Source of the DNA: Belnapia mucosa
GTDB taxonomy: Bacteria > Pseudomonadota > Alphaproteobacteria > Acetobacterales > Acetobacteraceae
Direction of reading: 5' to 3'
Length of the DNA stretch: 64,000 bases
Assembly: GCF_016775475.1 (NCBI RefSeq)
Contig: NZ_JAEUXJ010000007.1
Span: 124,001 to 188,000 of the forward strand
Made by a program: the position numbers and the translations under genes. Below the pieces are notes generated by a model. It was not told the DNA's origin, did not search any database, and saw nothing but the letters and a program-made list of their open reading frames with translations. Below are positions 31,118-39,828 of this stretch, one piece after another (position 1 is the first letter of the stretch; each line of letters begins with the position of its first letter).

Positions 31118-33562
31118 ATGAACATGATGTCTGCCCCCCGGCGCCGCCTGGTCGTCGTCGGCAACGGCATGGCCGCCATGCGCACCGTCAGCGAACTGCT
31201 GTCCCGCGCGCCGCAGCGCTACGACATCACCGTCTTCGGCGCCGAGCCGCATCCGAACTACGACCGCATCGCGCTCTCCTCCGTCCTCGCCGGCGAGAAG
31301 AGCCTGGAGCAGATCGTCATCAACCCGCTCGCCTGGTATGCCGAGAACGGCATCCGGCTGATCGCGGGCGACCCGGTGGTGGCGATCGACCGCGCCGCGC
31401 GCACCGTCACCAGCGCCGCCGGCCATGTCGCGCCCTATGACAAGCTGCTGATCGCCACCGGCTCCCGCCCGCTGGTGCCGCCGCTGCCGGGGCTGCGCCT
31501 GCCCGGCGTCTGCACCTTCCGCGACATCGCCGATGTCGAGGCGATGATCGCGGCCGCCGAGACGCAGCGCCGCGCGGTGGTCATCGGTGGCGGCCTGCTC
31601 GGGCTGGAAGCGGCATGGGGCCTGAAGCGCCGCGGCATGGGCGTCGCCGTGGTGCATCTGATGCCGACGCTGATGGAGCGCCAGCTGGACGAGGCCGCCG
31701 GCCAGATGCTGCAGCGCGCCCTGGATGAGCGCGGCATTGCCTTCTTCACCAATGGCCAGACCGAGGAAATCCTCGGCACCGACCGGGCCGAGGGTGTGCG
31801 CCTGGCGGATGGGCGGGAGGTTCCGGCCGATCTCGTCGTCGTCGCCATCGGCATCCGGCCGAATATCGACCTGGCCCGCGCCGCCGATCTGGAAGTGAAC
31901 CGCGGGATCGTCGTCGGCGACGACATGGCGACGACGGCGGATGCCGATATCCATGCGGTCGGCGAGTGCATCGAGCATCGAGGCCAGGTCTTCGGCTTGG
32001 TGGCGCCGATCTGGGAGCAGGCCAAGGCCTGCGCCGCGCAACTCGCGGGCGACGCGACGGCCGCCTATGTCACCCCGCCGCTTTCGACCCGGCTCAAGAT
32101 CACCGGCATCGACGTCTTCTCCGCCGGCGCCCTCTCCGCCGCCTCCGAGGAGGATGAGGAGGTGGTGCTGCAGGACCGCAAGCGCGGCACCTATCGCAAG
32201 CTGGTGCTGCGGGACGACCGGCTGGTCGGCGCCGTGCTGTATGGCGAAGTCGCGGACGGGCCCTGGTACTTCCGCCTGATGCGGGAAGGCACCGACATCG
32301 GCGCCATCCGCGGCAGGCTGATCATGGGCGAGGCCGCTTGCGGCCTGACGGCGGCCGACCCGAAGGCGGCGCTCGCCGCCCTGCCGGATTCGGCGGAAAT
32401 CTGCGGCTGCAACGGCGTCTGCAAGGGCAGGATCACCGGCGCCATCGCCGATCTCAAGCTGACCACGCTGGATGCGGTGCGGGCGCATACCAAGGCCAGC
32501 GCCTCCTGCGGGTCCTGCACCCCGCAGGTCGAGGCGCTGCTGGCAATGACCGCCGGCGTCGCCGCGCCGACCGGCCCCAAGCCGATGTGCAAATGCACGA
32601 CGCATGGCCATGACGCGGTGCGCCGCGCCATCCTTGAGCAGGATCTCAGGACCATCCCGCAGGTGATGCAGCGCCTCGGCTGGCGCAGCAGCAATGGCTG
32701 CCATTCCTGCCGCCCGGCGCTGAACTACTACCTGCTCTGCGCTTGGCCCGGCGAGTATGTGGACGACGCGCAGTCCCGCTTCGTGAATGAGCGGATGCAC
32801 GCCAATATCCAGAAGGACGGCACTTATTCCGTGGTGCCGCGCATGTGGGGCGGGCTGACCAACCCGCGGGAGCTGCGCGCCATCGCCGATGTCGCCGACA
32901 AATACGCGGTGCGCGAGGTGAAGGTCACCGGCGGCCAGCGCATCGACCTGTTCGGCGTGAAGCGGGAAGACCTGCCGGCCGTCTGGCGCGAGCTCAACGC
33001 GGCCGGGATGGTCTCGGGCCATGCCTATGCCAAGGGGCTGCGCACGGTGAAGACCTGCGTCGGCTCCACCTGGTGCCGCTTCGGCACCCAGGACAGCACC
33101 GGCATGGGCGTGAAGCTGGAGAAGATGACCTGGGGCAGCTGGCACCCGCATAAGGTGAAGCTTGCCGTCTCCGGCTGCCCGCGCAACTGCGCCGAGGCGA
33201 CGATCAAGGATTTCGGCGTGGTCGCGGTCGATAGCGGCTGGGAGCTGTCGGTCGGCGGCAATGGCGGCATTCATGTCCGCGCCACCGAATTCCTGTGCAA
33301 GGTCACGAGTGAGGAGGAGGTGCTGGAGCATTGCGGCGCCTTCCTCCAGCTCTACCGCGAGGAGGCGCATTACCTGGAACGCACCGCGCCCTGGGTGGCG
33401 CGCGTCGGCATCGACCATGTCCGCCAGCGCGTGGCCGAGGACCATGAGGGCCGCCGCGCCCTGCATGAGCGCTTCCTCTATGCCCAGCGCTTCGCGCAGG
33501 TCGATCCCTGGGCCGAGCAGGCCGGGAGCGACGCCTTCAAGACCCTGGTCCCGGCGGAGTGA
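31118..33562 (+). CDS. nirB: Assimilatory NAD(P)H-nitrite reductase large subunit
   Basis: NirB reduces nitrite to ammonium in the cytoplasm with six electrons from NAD(P)H via FAD, [2Fe-2S], [4Fe-4S] and sirohaem. The 814-residue protein shows the expected order. The FAD and NAD sites are LVVVGNGMAAMRT near 9 and VVIGGGLLGLEAAWGLKRRG near 155. BFD-type [2Fe-2S] cysteines follow in CGCNGVCKGR (about 428-437) and ASCGSC near 464, with a second BFD-like cysteine segment. The sirohaem/[4Fe-4S] cysteines are C647, C653, C687 and C691 (CVGSTWCRFG, SGCPRNC). GGAGG lies eight bases before the ATG at 31118. It overlaps the nirD ribosome site. Confidence 0.95.
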   Translation: MNMMSAPRRRLVVVGNGMAAMRTVSELLSRAPQRYDITVFGAEPHPNYDRIALSSVLAGEKSLEQIVINPLAWYAENGIRLIAGDPVVAIDRAARTVTSAAGHVAPYDKLLIATGSRPLVPPLPGLRLPGVCTFRDIADVEAMIAAAETQRRAVVIGGGLLGLEAAWGLKRRGMGVAVVHLMPTLMERQLDEAAGQMLQRALDERGIAFFTNGQTEEILGTDRAEGVRLADGREVPADLVVVAIGIRPNIDLARAADLEVNRGIVVGDDMATTADADIHAVGECIEHRGQVFGLVAPIWEQAKACAAQLAGDATAAYVTPPLSTRLKITGIDVFSAGALSAASEEDEEVVLQDRKRGTYRKLVLRDDRLVGAVLYGEVADGPWYFRLMREGTDIGAIRGRLIMGEAACGLTAADPKAALAALPDSAEICGCNGVCKGRITGAIADLKLTTLDAVRAHTKASASCGSCTPQVEALLAMTAGVAAPTGPKPMCKCTTHGHDAVRRAILEQDLRTIPQVMQRLGWRSSNGCHSCRPALNYYLLCAWPGEYVDDAQSRFVNERMHANIQKDGTYSVVPRMWGGLTNPRELRAIADVADKYAVREVKVTGGQRIDLFGVKREDLPAVWRELNAAGMVSGHAYAKGLRTVKTCVGSTWCRFGTQDSTGMGVKLEKMTWGSWHPHKVKLAVSGCPRNCAEATIKDFGVVAVDSGWELSVGGNGGIHVRATEFLCKVTSEEEVLEHCGAFLQLYREEAHYLERTAPWVARVGIDHVRQRVAEDHEGRRALHERFLYAQRFAQVDPWAEQAGSDAFKTLVPAE

Positions 33563-33567
33563 CGAGC

Positions 33568-33891
33568 ATGGAGACGACGCTCACCTGGACCCCGGTCGCG
33601 CGGCTGGCCGACATCCCCCGGCTCGGCAGCCGGGTGGTTGCCACCGCCGGCGGCGATGTCGCGCTGTTCCGCTGCGCCGATGACAGCGTCTTCGCGCTCG
33701 ACGATCGCTGCCCGCACAAGGGCGGCCCGCTGAGCCAGGGCATCGTCCACGGCTATGCCGTAACCTGCCCGCTGCACAACTGGGTCATCGACCTCGCCAG
33801 CGGCGAGGCGCAGGCGCCCGACAGCGGCTGCGTCAACCGCCGGCCGGTGCGGCTGGAGGGCGACCGCATCCTGCTGGCGCTGCCGGCCTGA
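33568..33891 (+). CDS. nirD: Nitrite reductase small subunit (Rieske type)
   Basis: This 107-residue Rieske [2Fe-2S] domain protein has CPHKGGPLSQG with C48 and H50, and CPLHNWVIDL with C67 and H70. NirD partners NirB in NADH-dependent nitrite reduction and is required for full activity. The ATG at 33568 has GGAG nine bases upstream; a GTG at 33559 overlaps the nirB stop and is less likely. It lies five bases after nirB and 28 bp before the nitrite channel gene, so the three form one operon. Confidence 0.93.
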   Translation: METTLTWTPVARLADIPRLGSRVVATAGGDVALFRCADDSVFALDDRCPHKGGPLSQGIVHGYAVTCPLHNWVIDLASGEAQAPDSGCVNRRPVRLEGDRILLALPA

Positions 33892-33919
33892 TCCCCGCGA
33901 TACCAAGGAACCGAATCCG

Positions 33920-34768
33920 ATGGCCTATCTGGCACCCCAGGAATTCGTGGCGAAGATGATAGATGCCGGCGAATCCAAGGTCTTCATGTCCACCCGCGAC
34001 ACGCTGATCCGCGCCTTCATGGCCGGCGCCATCCTGGCGCTGGCCGCTGCCTTTGCCGTCACCGTCACGGTGCAGACCGGGCAGCCGCTGGTCGGCGCCA
34101 TCCTCTTCCCGGTCGGCTTCTGCCTGCTCTATCTGCTCGGCTTCGACCTGCTGACGGGTGTCTTCACCCTGGTGCCGCTGGCGCTGATCGATCGCCGGCC
34201 GGGCGTCACCGCGGGCGGGATGTTGCGCAACTGGACGCTGGTCTTCTTCGGCAATTTCGCCGGCGCGCTGCTGGTGGCGGTGATGATGGCGATCATCTTC
34301 ACCTATGGCTTCACCGAGGCGCCGAATGCCGTCGGCCAGCGCATCGGCACCATCGGCGAGGGCCGCACCGTCGGCTATGCGGCGCATGGCGCCGCGGGGA
34401 TGCTGACCCTGTTCATCCGCGGCGTGCTCTGCAACTGGATGGTCTCGACCGGCGTGGTCGCCGCCATGATGTCCACCTCGGTCTCCGGCAAGGTGATTGC
34501 GATGTGGATGCCGATCATGGTCTTCTTCTACATGGGCTTCGAGCATTCGATCGTGAACATGTACCTGTTCCCGTCCGGGCTGATGCTCGGGGGGCAGTTC
34601 TCCTTCATGGACTACATGCTCTGGAACGAGATCCCGACCGTGCTCGGCAACCTCGTCGGGGGCATCACCTTCGTCGGCCTGACGCTCTATTCGACCCATG
34701 CGCGGACGGCGCCGAAGCGCGGCCTGCCCGCACCGGCACCCGCCGCACATTACGCCCCGGCCGAGTAG
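33920..34768 (+). CDS. nirC: Formate/nitrite transporter family protein (NirC-like)
   Basis: FNT channels are pentameric membrane pores for formate, nitrite or hydrosulfide. The 282-residue protein has six hydrophobic helices and the family signatures FMAGAILALAAAFAVTVT, LVGAILFPVGFCLLYLLGFD, NWTLVFFGNFAGALLVA and GVLCNWMV. Its place directly after nirBD argues for nitrite uptake or release rather than formate. The C terminus has a short Pro-rich tail. The stop is six bases from the convergent SMP-30 gene stop. Confidence 0.9.
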   Translation: MAYLAPQEFVAKMIDAGESKVFMSTRDTLIRAFMAGAILALAAAFAVTVTVQTGQPLVGAILFPVGFCLLYLLGFDLLTGVFTLVPLALIDRRPGVTAGGMLRNWTLVFFGNFAGALLVAVMMAIIFTYGFTEAPNAVGQRIGTIGEGRTVGYAAHGAAGMLTLFIRGVLCNWMVSTGVVAAMMSTSVSGKVIAMWMPIMVFFYMGFEHSIVNMYLFPSGLMLGGQFSFMDYMLWNEIPTVLGNLVGGITFVGLTLYSTHARTAPKRGLPAPAPAAHYAPAE

Positions 34769-34774
34769 AGCGGC

Positions 34775-35689
34775 CTAGGCCCCGGCGCGCATCCCATGCG
34801 CGTCGGGGATGTCCCAGGGCGCCTGGAGCACGGTGCCGCTGCTGGATTCGGTGATGACCACGCCGCCATCGGGGCGGAAGGCGAGGTTGGTGGTGGTGTG
34901 GCCCCGGCAGGACCGCATGGCCGCGATCACCTGCCCGAAGGCGCCATGGACCAGCACATGGCCGAGCCCGGCATGCGCCACCAGCAGGTTCCCCTTCGCA
35001 TCCACCGCCATGCCGTCCGGCCCCGAGGGACCGTGGAAGGAGGCGAAGCGATGCACCTTCGCCGTGCCGCCCTGCGGCAGCAGCGGCACCCGCCAGACCG
35101 CATTGTCCCGCGTCATCGCCACATGCAGCACATCCTCCGCCGGCGAGAGGGCGAGGCCGTTTGGGCTCGGCCCATTGGCGATGAGGAGGTCGAGCCGCCC
35201 ATTGGCGCAGAGGCGGTAGACCCGGCCGGTCGGGTCGTGCAGCCCGGTCTGGCCCTGGTCGGTGAAATACAGGTCCCCATTGCGGGCGAAGACCAAGTCG
35301 TTCACGCCCTTGAAGCGCTCGCCGTTGTTGCGCCCGAGCACCGTCTCGATCCGGCCCGTGGCGGGGTCGAGCGCCAGGATGCCGCTGCGGTAGTCGGCGA
35401 TGAAGAGCCGCCCATCGGGATGCCGCGCCAGCCCGTTCGGCTCCCCGTCATACTCGGCGATGGCGGTCCAGCCGCCATCCGGGGCGATGCGGAAGATCCG
35501 CCCATGCGGGATATCGGTGACGAAGAGGTTGCCCGCCGGATCGAAGCAGGGGCCCTCGAGGAAGCAGTCCACCGCGGCGCCGCCCTTGTTGGCGCGCGAC
35601 CATTCGGTGACCAGGGGCCGGCGCAGCCCGGACGGCATCTCGGTCAGGACCGTCGTTTCGATGATGCAGGGTGGTGGGAAGAGGCTCAT
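34775..35689 (-). CDS. SMP-30/gluconolactonase family protein
   Basis: The 304-residue six-bladed beta-propeller protein contains CFLEGPCFDPAGNLFVTDIPHG near 36-57, GRIFRIAPDGGW, GLARHPDGRLFIADYRSGI and GPDGMAVDAKGNLLVAHAG near 220-240. Members bind Ca2+ or Zn2+ and open lactones such as gluconolactone, or act in sugar-acid catabolism. The start at 35689 is supported by GGAGGGG upstream. It is divergent from the D-amino-acid dehydrogenase-like gene and converges on nirC. Substrate is not known. Confidence 0.88.
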   Translation of the reverse strand: MSLFPPPCIIETTVLTEMPSGLRRPLVTEWSRANKGGAAVDCFLEGPCFDPAGNLFVTDIPHGRIFRIAPDGGWTAIAEYDGEPNGLARHPDGRLFIADYRSGILALDPATGRIETVLGRNNGERFKGVNDLVFARNGDLYFTDQGQTGLHDPTGRVYRLCANGRLDLLIANGPSPNGLALSPAEDVLHVAMTRDNAVWRVPLLPQGGTAKVHRFASFHGPSGPDGMAVDAKGNLLVAHAGLGHVLVHGAFGQVIAAMRSCRGHTTTNLAFRPDGGVVITESSSGTVLQAPWDIPDAHGMRAGA

Positions 35690-35825
35690 CGCGTTACCCC
35701 TCCGGAGCTGGGCCGGGCCAGCATTCCTCCGGGCCGGCCATGCCGTCAAACGCGCCGACCCCCCTTGCCAGCACCGCCCGGCTTGGTTCTTGCTGCGAAC
35801 GGATGGGACAGGCGAGAGGTGAGGC

Positions 35826-37070
35826 GTGGCACCACGGTCGGCGATCGTGCTCGGGGCGGGAATGGTGGGCGTCTCGGTCGCGCTGCACCTGCAGCGGCGC
35901 GGCTGCGCCACCGTGCTGCTGGACCGCCAGGGGCCGGGGGAGGGCGCCTCCTTCGGCAATGGCGGGCTGATCCAGCGCGAGGCGGTCTATCCGCATCCCT
36001 TCCCCCGGGCGCTGGCGGAGCTGCGGCGGATCGCCGGCAACCGGGCGATCGACGTCGCCTACCACCCGCTCGCCCTGCCCGGCTTCGTCTCGCCGCTGCT
36101 GCGCTACTGGTGGAATTCCGAGCCGCGCCGCTACCTGCGCGCGGTGCAGGCCTATGCCCGCCTCATCGCCACCTGCATCGACGAGCATCTGGCCCTGGCG
36201 CGCGACACCGAAGCCATGGCGCTGCTGCGGCCGATCGGCTGGATGCGCCTCTACAGCGACCCGCGCCTGTTGGAAGCCGCCCTGGCCCAGGCCGAGACGG
36301 CGCACCGCGACTACGGCATCAACTATGCCGCGCTCGATGGCGACGGCCTGGCCGAGGCGGAGCCGCATCTGCTGGCGCGGCGGGCGGGCGCGATCCACTG
36401 GACCGACCCGCTTTCGGTCAGCGACCCGCATGCCCTGACCCTGGCCTATGCCGGGATGTTCGCCGAGGCCGGCGGCACGCTGGCCACCGGCGATGCCATG
36501 ACGCTGGAACGAGTGGGGCAGGGCTGGCGGGTGCAGTCCGCGACCGGGCCGGTCGAGGTGGAGGCGGTGGTTGTCGCCCTCGGCGCCGCCGCGGTGCAGC
36601 TCACCCGGCGCTTCGGCTATGCGCCGCCCTATTTCGGCAAGCGCGGCTACCACCTGCATTTCGGCCTGCGTGGCAATGCGGTGCTGCATCGCCCGGTGCT
36701 GGACACCGAGAGCGGCTTCCTGCTGGCGCCGATGCGGGCCGGCATCCGGCTGACGACCGGCGCCGAATTCGCTCGCCCCGATGCGCCGCCGAGCCCGATC
36801 CAGCTCGAACGCGCCGAGCCGGTGGCGCGGGGGCTGCTGCCCCTGGCGGAGCAGGTGGAGGACAAGCCCTGGATGGGGGTGCGCCCCTGCACGCCGGACA
36901 TGCTGCCGATCATCGGCCCGCTGCCAGGCCAGAACGGCGCCTGGTGCGCCTTCGGCCATGCGCATCAGGGGCTCACCCTCGGCCCGACCACCGGCCGCAT
37001 GCTGGCGGAGATGATGCTGGGCGAGGCGCCCTTCATCGACCCGCAGCCCTATCGGGCGGAGCGGTTCTGA
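35826..37070 (+). CDS. DadA-like FAD-dependent D-amino acid dehydrogenase
   Basis: The 414-residue DAO-family flavoprotein starts with AIVLGAGMVGVSVALHL, an FAD-binding motif, followed by GEGASFGNGGLIQ near 40-52 and the C-terminal KPWMGVRPCTPDMLPIIGPL near 345-364, typical of the DadA group. D-amino-acid dehydrogenases pass electrons from D-amino acids to the respiratory chain at the membrane. The start is a GTG at 35826 with GAGAGG upstream. It is followed six bases downstream by a convergent Bug receptor. The true amino acid or other amine substrate is unknown. Confidence 0.87.
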   Translation: MAPRSAIVLGAGMVGVSVALHLQRRGCATVLLDRQGPGEGASFGNGGLIQREAVYPHPFPRALAELRRIAGNRAIDVAYHPLALPGFVSPLLRYWWNSEPRRYLRAVQAYARLIATCIDEHLALARDTEAMALLRPIGWMRLYSDPRLLEAALAQAETAHRDYGINYAALDGDGLAEAEPHLLARRAGAIHWTDPLSVSDPHALTLAYAGMFAEAGGTLATGDAMTLERVGQGWRVQSATGPVEVEAVVVALGAAAVQLTRRFGYAPPYFGKRGYHLHFGLRGNAVLHRPVLDTESGFLLAPMRAGIRLTTGAEFARPDAPPSPIQLERAEPVARGLLPLAEQVEDKPWMGVRPCTPDMLPIIGPLPGQNGAWCAFGHAHQGLTLGPTTGRMLAEMMLGEAPFIDPQPYRAERF

Positions 37071-37077
37071 TCCGCCT

Positions 37078-38043
37078 CTACTCCGCGCGGATCCCGGCCG
37101 CGCGAATCGTCCCGCCCCAGAGGCGGCGATCCGCCTCGATGGTCCGGGCAAATTGCGCCGGGTCCTCCAGCCGCAGCGCCAGCCCGTTCTCCTGCAGGCG
37201 CTGCTGCAGGGCCGGGTCGGCGAAGCCGGCGCGCAGCGCGGTGAACCAGCGGCCGACCACCTCCTCCGGCATGCCGCGTGGGCCGCAGAGGCCGAACCAG
37301 CCGCTGACGGCATAGCCGGGCAGCGCCTCCGAGACCTGGGCCACCCCTGGGTAGCGCGGCGAGCCGATGCCGTCGGCGAAGGCCAGCAGCCGCAGCCCAG
37401 CGCCGATCTGCCCCGCGACATCGCCAAGATTGGTGATGATGAGGTCGGTGCGCCCGCCCGCCACATCCAGCACGCCGGGCGCCGCGCCGCGATAGGGCAC
37501 ATGCACCAGCCGCAGCCCGCCAAGCTGCGCCAGCCGCGCGCCCGAGAGATGCGAGACGGAGCCGATGCCGGCGCTGGCATAGGTAATGCTGTCCGGCCTG
37601 GCCCGCGCCGCCGCCAGCAGCTCCGCCATGCTGCGATAGGGCGACTGCGCCGAGACCACCACGGCCTGGGTGGAGTGGACGATATTGGCGATCGGCACCA
37701 GCTCCCGCGCCGGGTCGATCGGCAGCATGGCGCCGGGCAGCTCCGGGGTAATGGTCAGCAGCCCGGTCGAGCATTGCACCACCACATGCCCATCCGCCGG
37801 GCTGCGCGCCGCGGCCTCGGCGGCGACGAAGCCATTGGCGCCGGTGCGAATCTCCACCACCGGGCGCTGGCCGAAATCCTGCGCCACCGCCTCGGCAGTC
37901 AGGCGGTTGATGATGTCGCTGGTGCCGCCCGGGGCGAAGCCGCCCAGGATGCGGGGCGGCCTGTCGGGGAAGGCGGCGGCGGTCTGGGCGAGGCCCAGCA
38001 GCAGCAGGCCGGCGATCCAGGGCAGTGGCATCCTCATTCCCAT
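37078..38043 (-). CDS. Bug-family tripartite tricarboxylate transporter receptor
   Basis: This 321-residue periplasmic binding protein starts with the signal peptide RMPLPWIAGLLLLGLAQTAAA, followed by FPDRPPRILGGFAPGGTSDI (APGG loop), GANGFVAAEAAARSPADGH and PYRSMAELLAAARARP. The start at 38043 or 38037 is set by GGGAGAG upstream; frames to 38154 add unlikely residues. It is the third Bug receptor in the window and again stands without TctAB. The neighbours are a DadA-like enzyme and an Lrp-type regulator, so an amino- or hydroxy-acid ligand is possible. Confidence 0.87.
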   Translation of the reverse strand: MGMRMPLPWIAGLLLLGLAQTAAAFPDRPPRILGGFAPGGTSDIINRLTAEAVAQDFGQRPVVEIRTGANGFVAAEAAARSPADGHVVVQCSTGLLTITPELPGAMLPIDPARELVPIANIVHSTQAVVVSAQSPYRSMAELLAAARARPDSITYASAGIGSVSHLSGARLAQLGGLRLVHVPYRGAAPGVLDVAGGRTDLIITNLGDVAGQIGAGLRLLAFADGIGSPRYPGVAQVSEALPGYAVSGWFGLCGPRGMPEEVVGRWFTALRAGFADPALQQRLQENGLALRLEDPAQFARTIEADRRLWGGTIRAAGIRAE

Positions 38044-38201
38044 CTCTCTCCCGTGCTGGCGCCTCTCCGGGCGCGCTTCGGCAACAGGCTGGCAGGATCG
38101 CGCGGCGGGCGCCATGCCCCGCTTGTGGCCGGGGCGCCACAGGCGGCGGCGCATGGCAGTGCGCGGGGGCGACAGGGAACGGACAACGAACGCTATAGGG
38201 A

Positions 38202-38220
38202 GGCCAGGAGTCTCCAGGCC
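38202..38220. terminator. Candidate hairpin downstream of the Lrp-type gene
   Basis: GGCCAGGAG (38202-38210) faces CTCCAGGCC (38212-38220) with one mismatch, about 100 bp past the Lrp-type stop and 159 bp before the Bug receptor start, both leftward. It may end the regulator transcript. There is no T-tract, so the call is weak. Confidence 0.3.
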
Positions 38221-38321
38221 CGGTCGCGACTACCCCAAGCCTTATCCAGAGGCTTGTCCACAGGGCTGGGGATGAGGCTTTGCTTGACTCCGCGGACCGG
38301 GTCGCGGGCGTGGCGCCGGGC

Positions 38322-38819
38322 TCAGCCCTCGGCGGGGAAGAAGACTTCCAGGTCGTAGGCGTGCTTCACGAAGACTGACTTGATGACGATGTAGGAGAAA
38401 TACTTCTCGATCCCGATGCTGAGCGCCAGCATATGCTCGATCCGCTCCTGGTAATGCGGGATCGAGCGGGTCATGAATTTCAGCAGGTAGTCGTAGCCGC
38501 CGCTGACGAGGTGGCATTCGACCACCTCGCTCATGCCGCGGATGCTGGCCTCGAATCGCTGGAAATCGGCGCTGCGGTGATCCGACAGCGTGACCTCGGT
38601 ATAGATGGTCACGGTGTCGCCCAGCTTCTGCAGGTTGAGATGCGCGCCATAGCCGGCGATGTAGCCCGCCTTCTCCAGCCGCTTCACGCGGGTGAGGCAG
38701 GGGCTGGGCGAGAGCCCCACCGCCTCGGCGAGATCGACATTGGTCGCGCGGCCGTTCTTCTGCAGATGGGCCAGGATCCGAAGGTCGATCCGGTCGAGTT
38801 TCGGGACGCCAGCCACCAT
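38322..38819 (-). CDS. Lrp/AsnC family transcriptional regulator
   Basis: The 165-residue protein has an N-terminal winged helix (LDRIDLRILAHLQKNGRATN, then VDLAEAVGLSPSPCLTRVKR near 22-45) and a C-terminal RAM/AsnC ligand domain with VECHLVSGGYDYLLKFMTR near 95-113. Lrp-type regulators sense amino acids and control their uptake and degradation. The ATG at 38819 is chosen; an upstream GTG frame adds ten non-conserved residues. The neighbouring genes (2-hydroxyacid dehydrogenase, DadA-like, Bug receptor) fit amino-acid-linked control. Its target is unknown. Confidence 0.9.
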   Translation of the reverse strand: MVAGVPKLDRIDLRILAHLQKNGRATNVDLAEAVGLSPSPCLTRVKRLEKAGYIAGYGAHLNLQKLGDTVTIYTEVTLSDHRSADFQRFEASIRGMSEVVECHLVSGGYDYLLKFMTRSIPHYQERIEHMLALSIGIEKYFSYIVIKSVFVKHAYDLEVFFPAEG

Positions 38820-38897
38820 GCGGAACCATCCGGCGGTGGAGAATCCCACCGCGCGAGACGCTAGCGCGCGGCCAGGGCGGCTGACAAGCGCGGGCGG

Positions 38898-39824
38898 TCA
38901 GTAGCCGCGGCTGCGATCCACCAGGCCGAGCATCGGCTCGCCACGCCGGTGCCGCCGGATGTTGTCGATGATCGCCTCGCCGCCCGTCTCCGCATGGGTC
39001 ATGCTGGCGACATGCGGCGTGAGCCAGATCCGCGGATGCGACCAGAAAGGGTGATCCTCCGGCGGCGGCTCAGGTTCCGTCACATCGAGGATGGCGGCGG
39101 CGATCTGGCCGGAGTCCAGCGCGGCCAGAAGGTCAGCCTCCACCAGATGCCCGCCGCGGCCGGCATTCACCAAACTCGCCCCGCGCGGCAGCGCGGCGAA
39201 GAGCGCCGCATTCAGCATCCCCCGCGTCTCCGCCGTCAGCGGCAACAGGCAGACCAGGATGTCGAGTTCGGCGAGGAAGGCCGGCAGCTCCTCCATCCCA
39301 GCGAAGCAGGCGACGCCGTCCAGGTCGCGCCGCCCGCGGCTCCAGCCCGAGACGGCGAAACCGAAGCCCCGCAGCGCCTCGATCGTGGCGAGGCCCAGCA
39401 CGCCGAGGCCGAGGATGCCGACGCGCCGCCGCTCCGCCCGAACGCTCCGGGTCGCGGCCCAGACGCGCCGCCGCTGCTGGTCGAGGAAAAGCGGCAGGTC
39501 GCGATGCAGGGCGAGCACGGAGAGGGTGACATATTCCACCATCCCCGCCGTCAGCCCCGGCTCCAGCATCCGCACCACCTGCACCGCAGGCGGCAGGGCG
39601 CGCAGGTCGAACTGGTCCACCCCGGCGCCGACGGAGAACAGCACCCGCAGCGCGGGGAAGCGTGCCGCCAGATCCTCGGGCGGCTGCCAGGCGGCGAGGT
39701 AGCGCACCGATGCCGGGTCCCCGGTCTCCGGCCAGATATGGAAGGGCAGGTCCGGCAGCGCCTCGGCGAAAAGCCGGCGCCAGGCCTCGCCGCGCAGCGG
39801 TTCGGATTTGTAGACGATGCTCAT
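38898..39824 (-). CDS. D-2-hydroxyacid dehydrogenase, GhrA-like (glyoxylate/hydroxypyruvate reductase)
   Basis: The 308-residue NAD(P)-dependent enzyme has a catalytic-domain start SVGAGVDQFDLRALP near 65-80, the Rossmann motif GILGLGVLGLATIEAL near 132-147, GASLVNAGRGGHLVEADLL near 217-235 (catalytic Arg region), DVTEPEPPPEDHPFW near 250-264 and the catalytic histidine in LTPHVAS near 272-278. This order matches GhrA, which reduces glyoxylate and hydroxypyruvate. The ATG at 39824 is four bases before the GNAT gene stop. It probably shares a transcript with the GNAT gene. Confidence 0.88.
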   Translation of the reverse strand: MSIVYKSEPLRGEAWRRLFAEALPDLPFHIWPETGDPASVRYLAAWQPPEDLAARFPALRVLFSVGAGVDQFDLRALPPAVQVVRMLEPGLTAGMVEYVTLSVLALHRDLPLFLDQQRRRVWAATRSVRAERRRVGILGLGVLGLATIEALRGFGFAVSGWSRGRRDLDGVACFAGMEELPAFLAELDILVCLLPLTAETRGMLNAALFAALPRGASLVNAGRGGHLVEADLLAALDSGQIAAAILDVTEPEPPPEDHPFWSHPRIWLTPHVASMTHAETGGEAIIDNIRRHRRGEPMLGLVDRSRGY

Positions 39825-39828
39825 CGCC

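Noticed and set aside
30902..33466. Open reading frame of about 850 codons antisense to nirB
   Set aside because: The plus-strand NirB protein has all cofactor motifs; the antisense frame has none and is an artefact of codon bias.
38236..38262. Pair of DnaA-box-like sequences (TTATCCAGA and TTGTCCACA)
   Set aside because: Only two imperfect copies are present, with no A+T-rich unwinding region and no replication genes nearby, so an origin is not supported.
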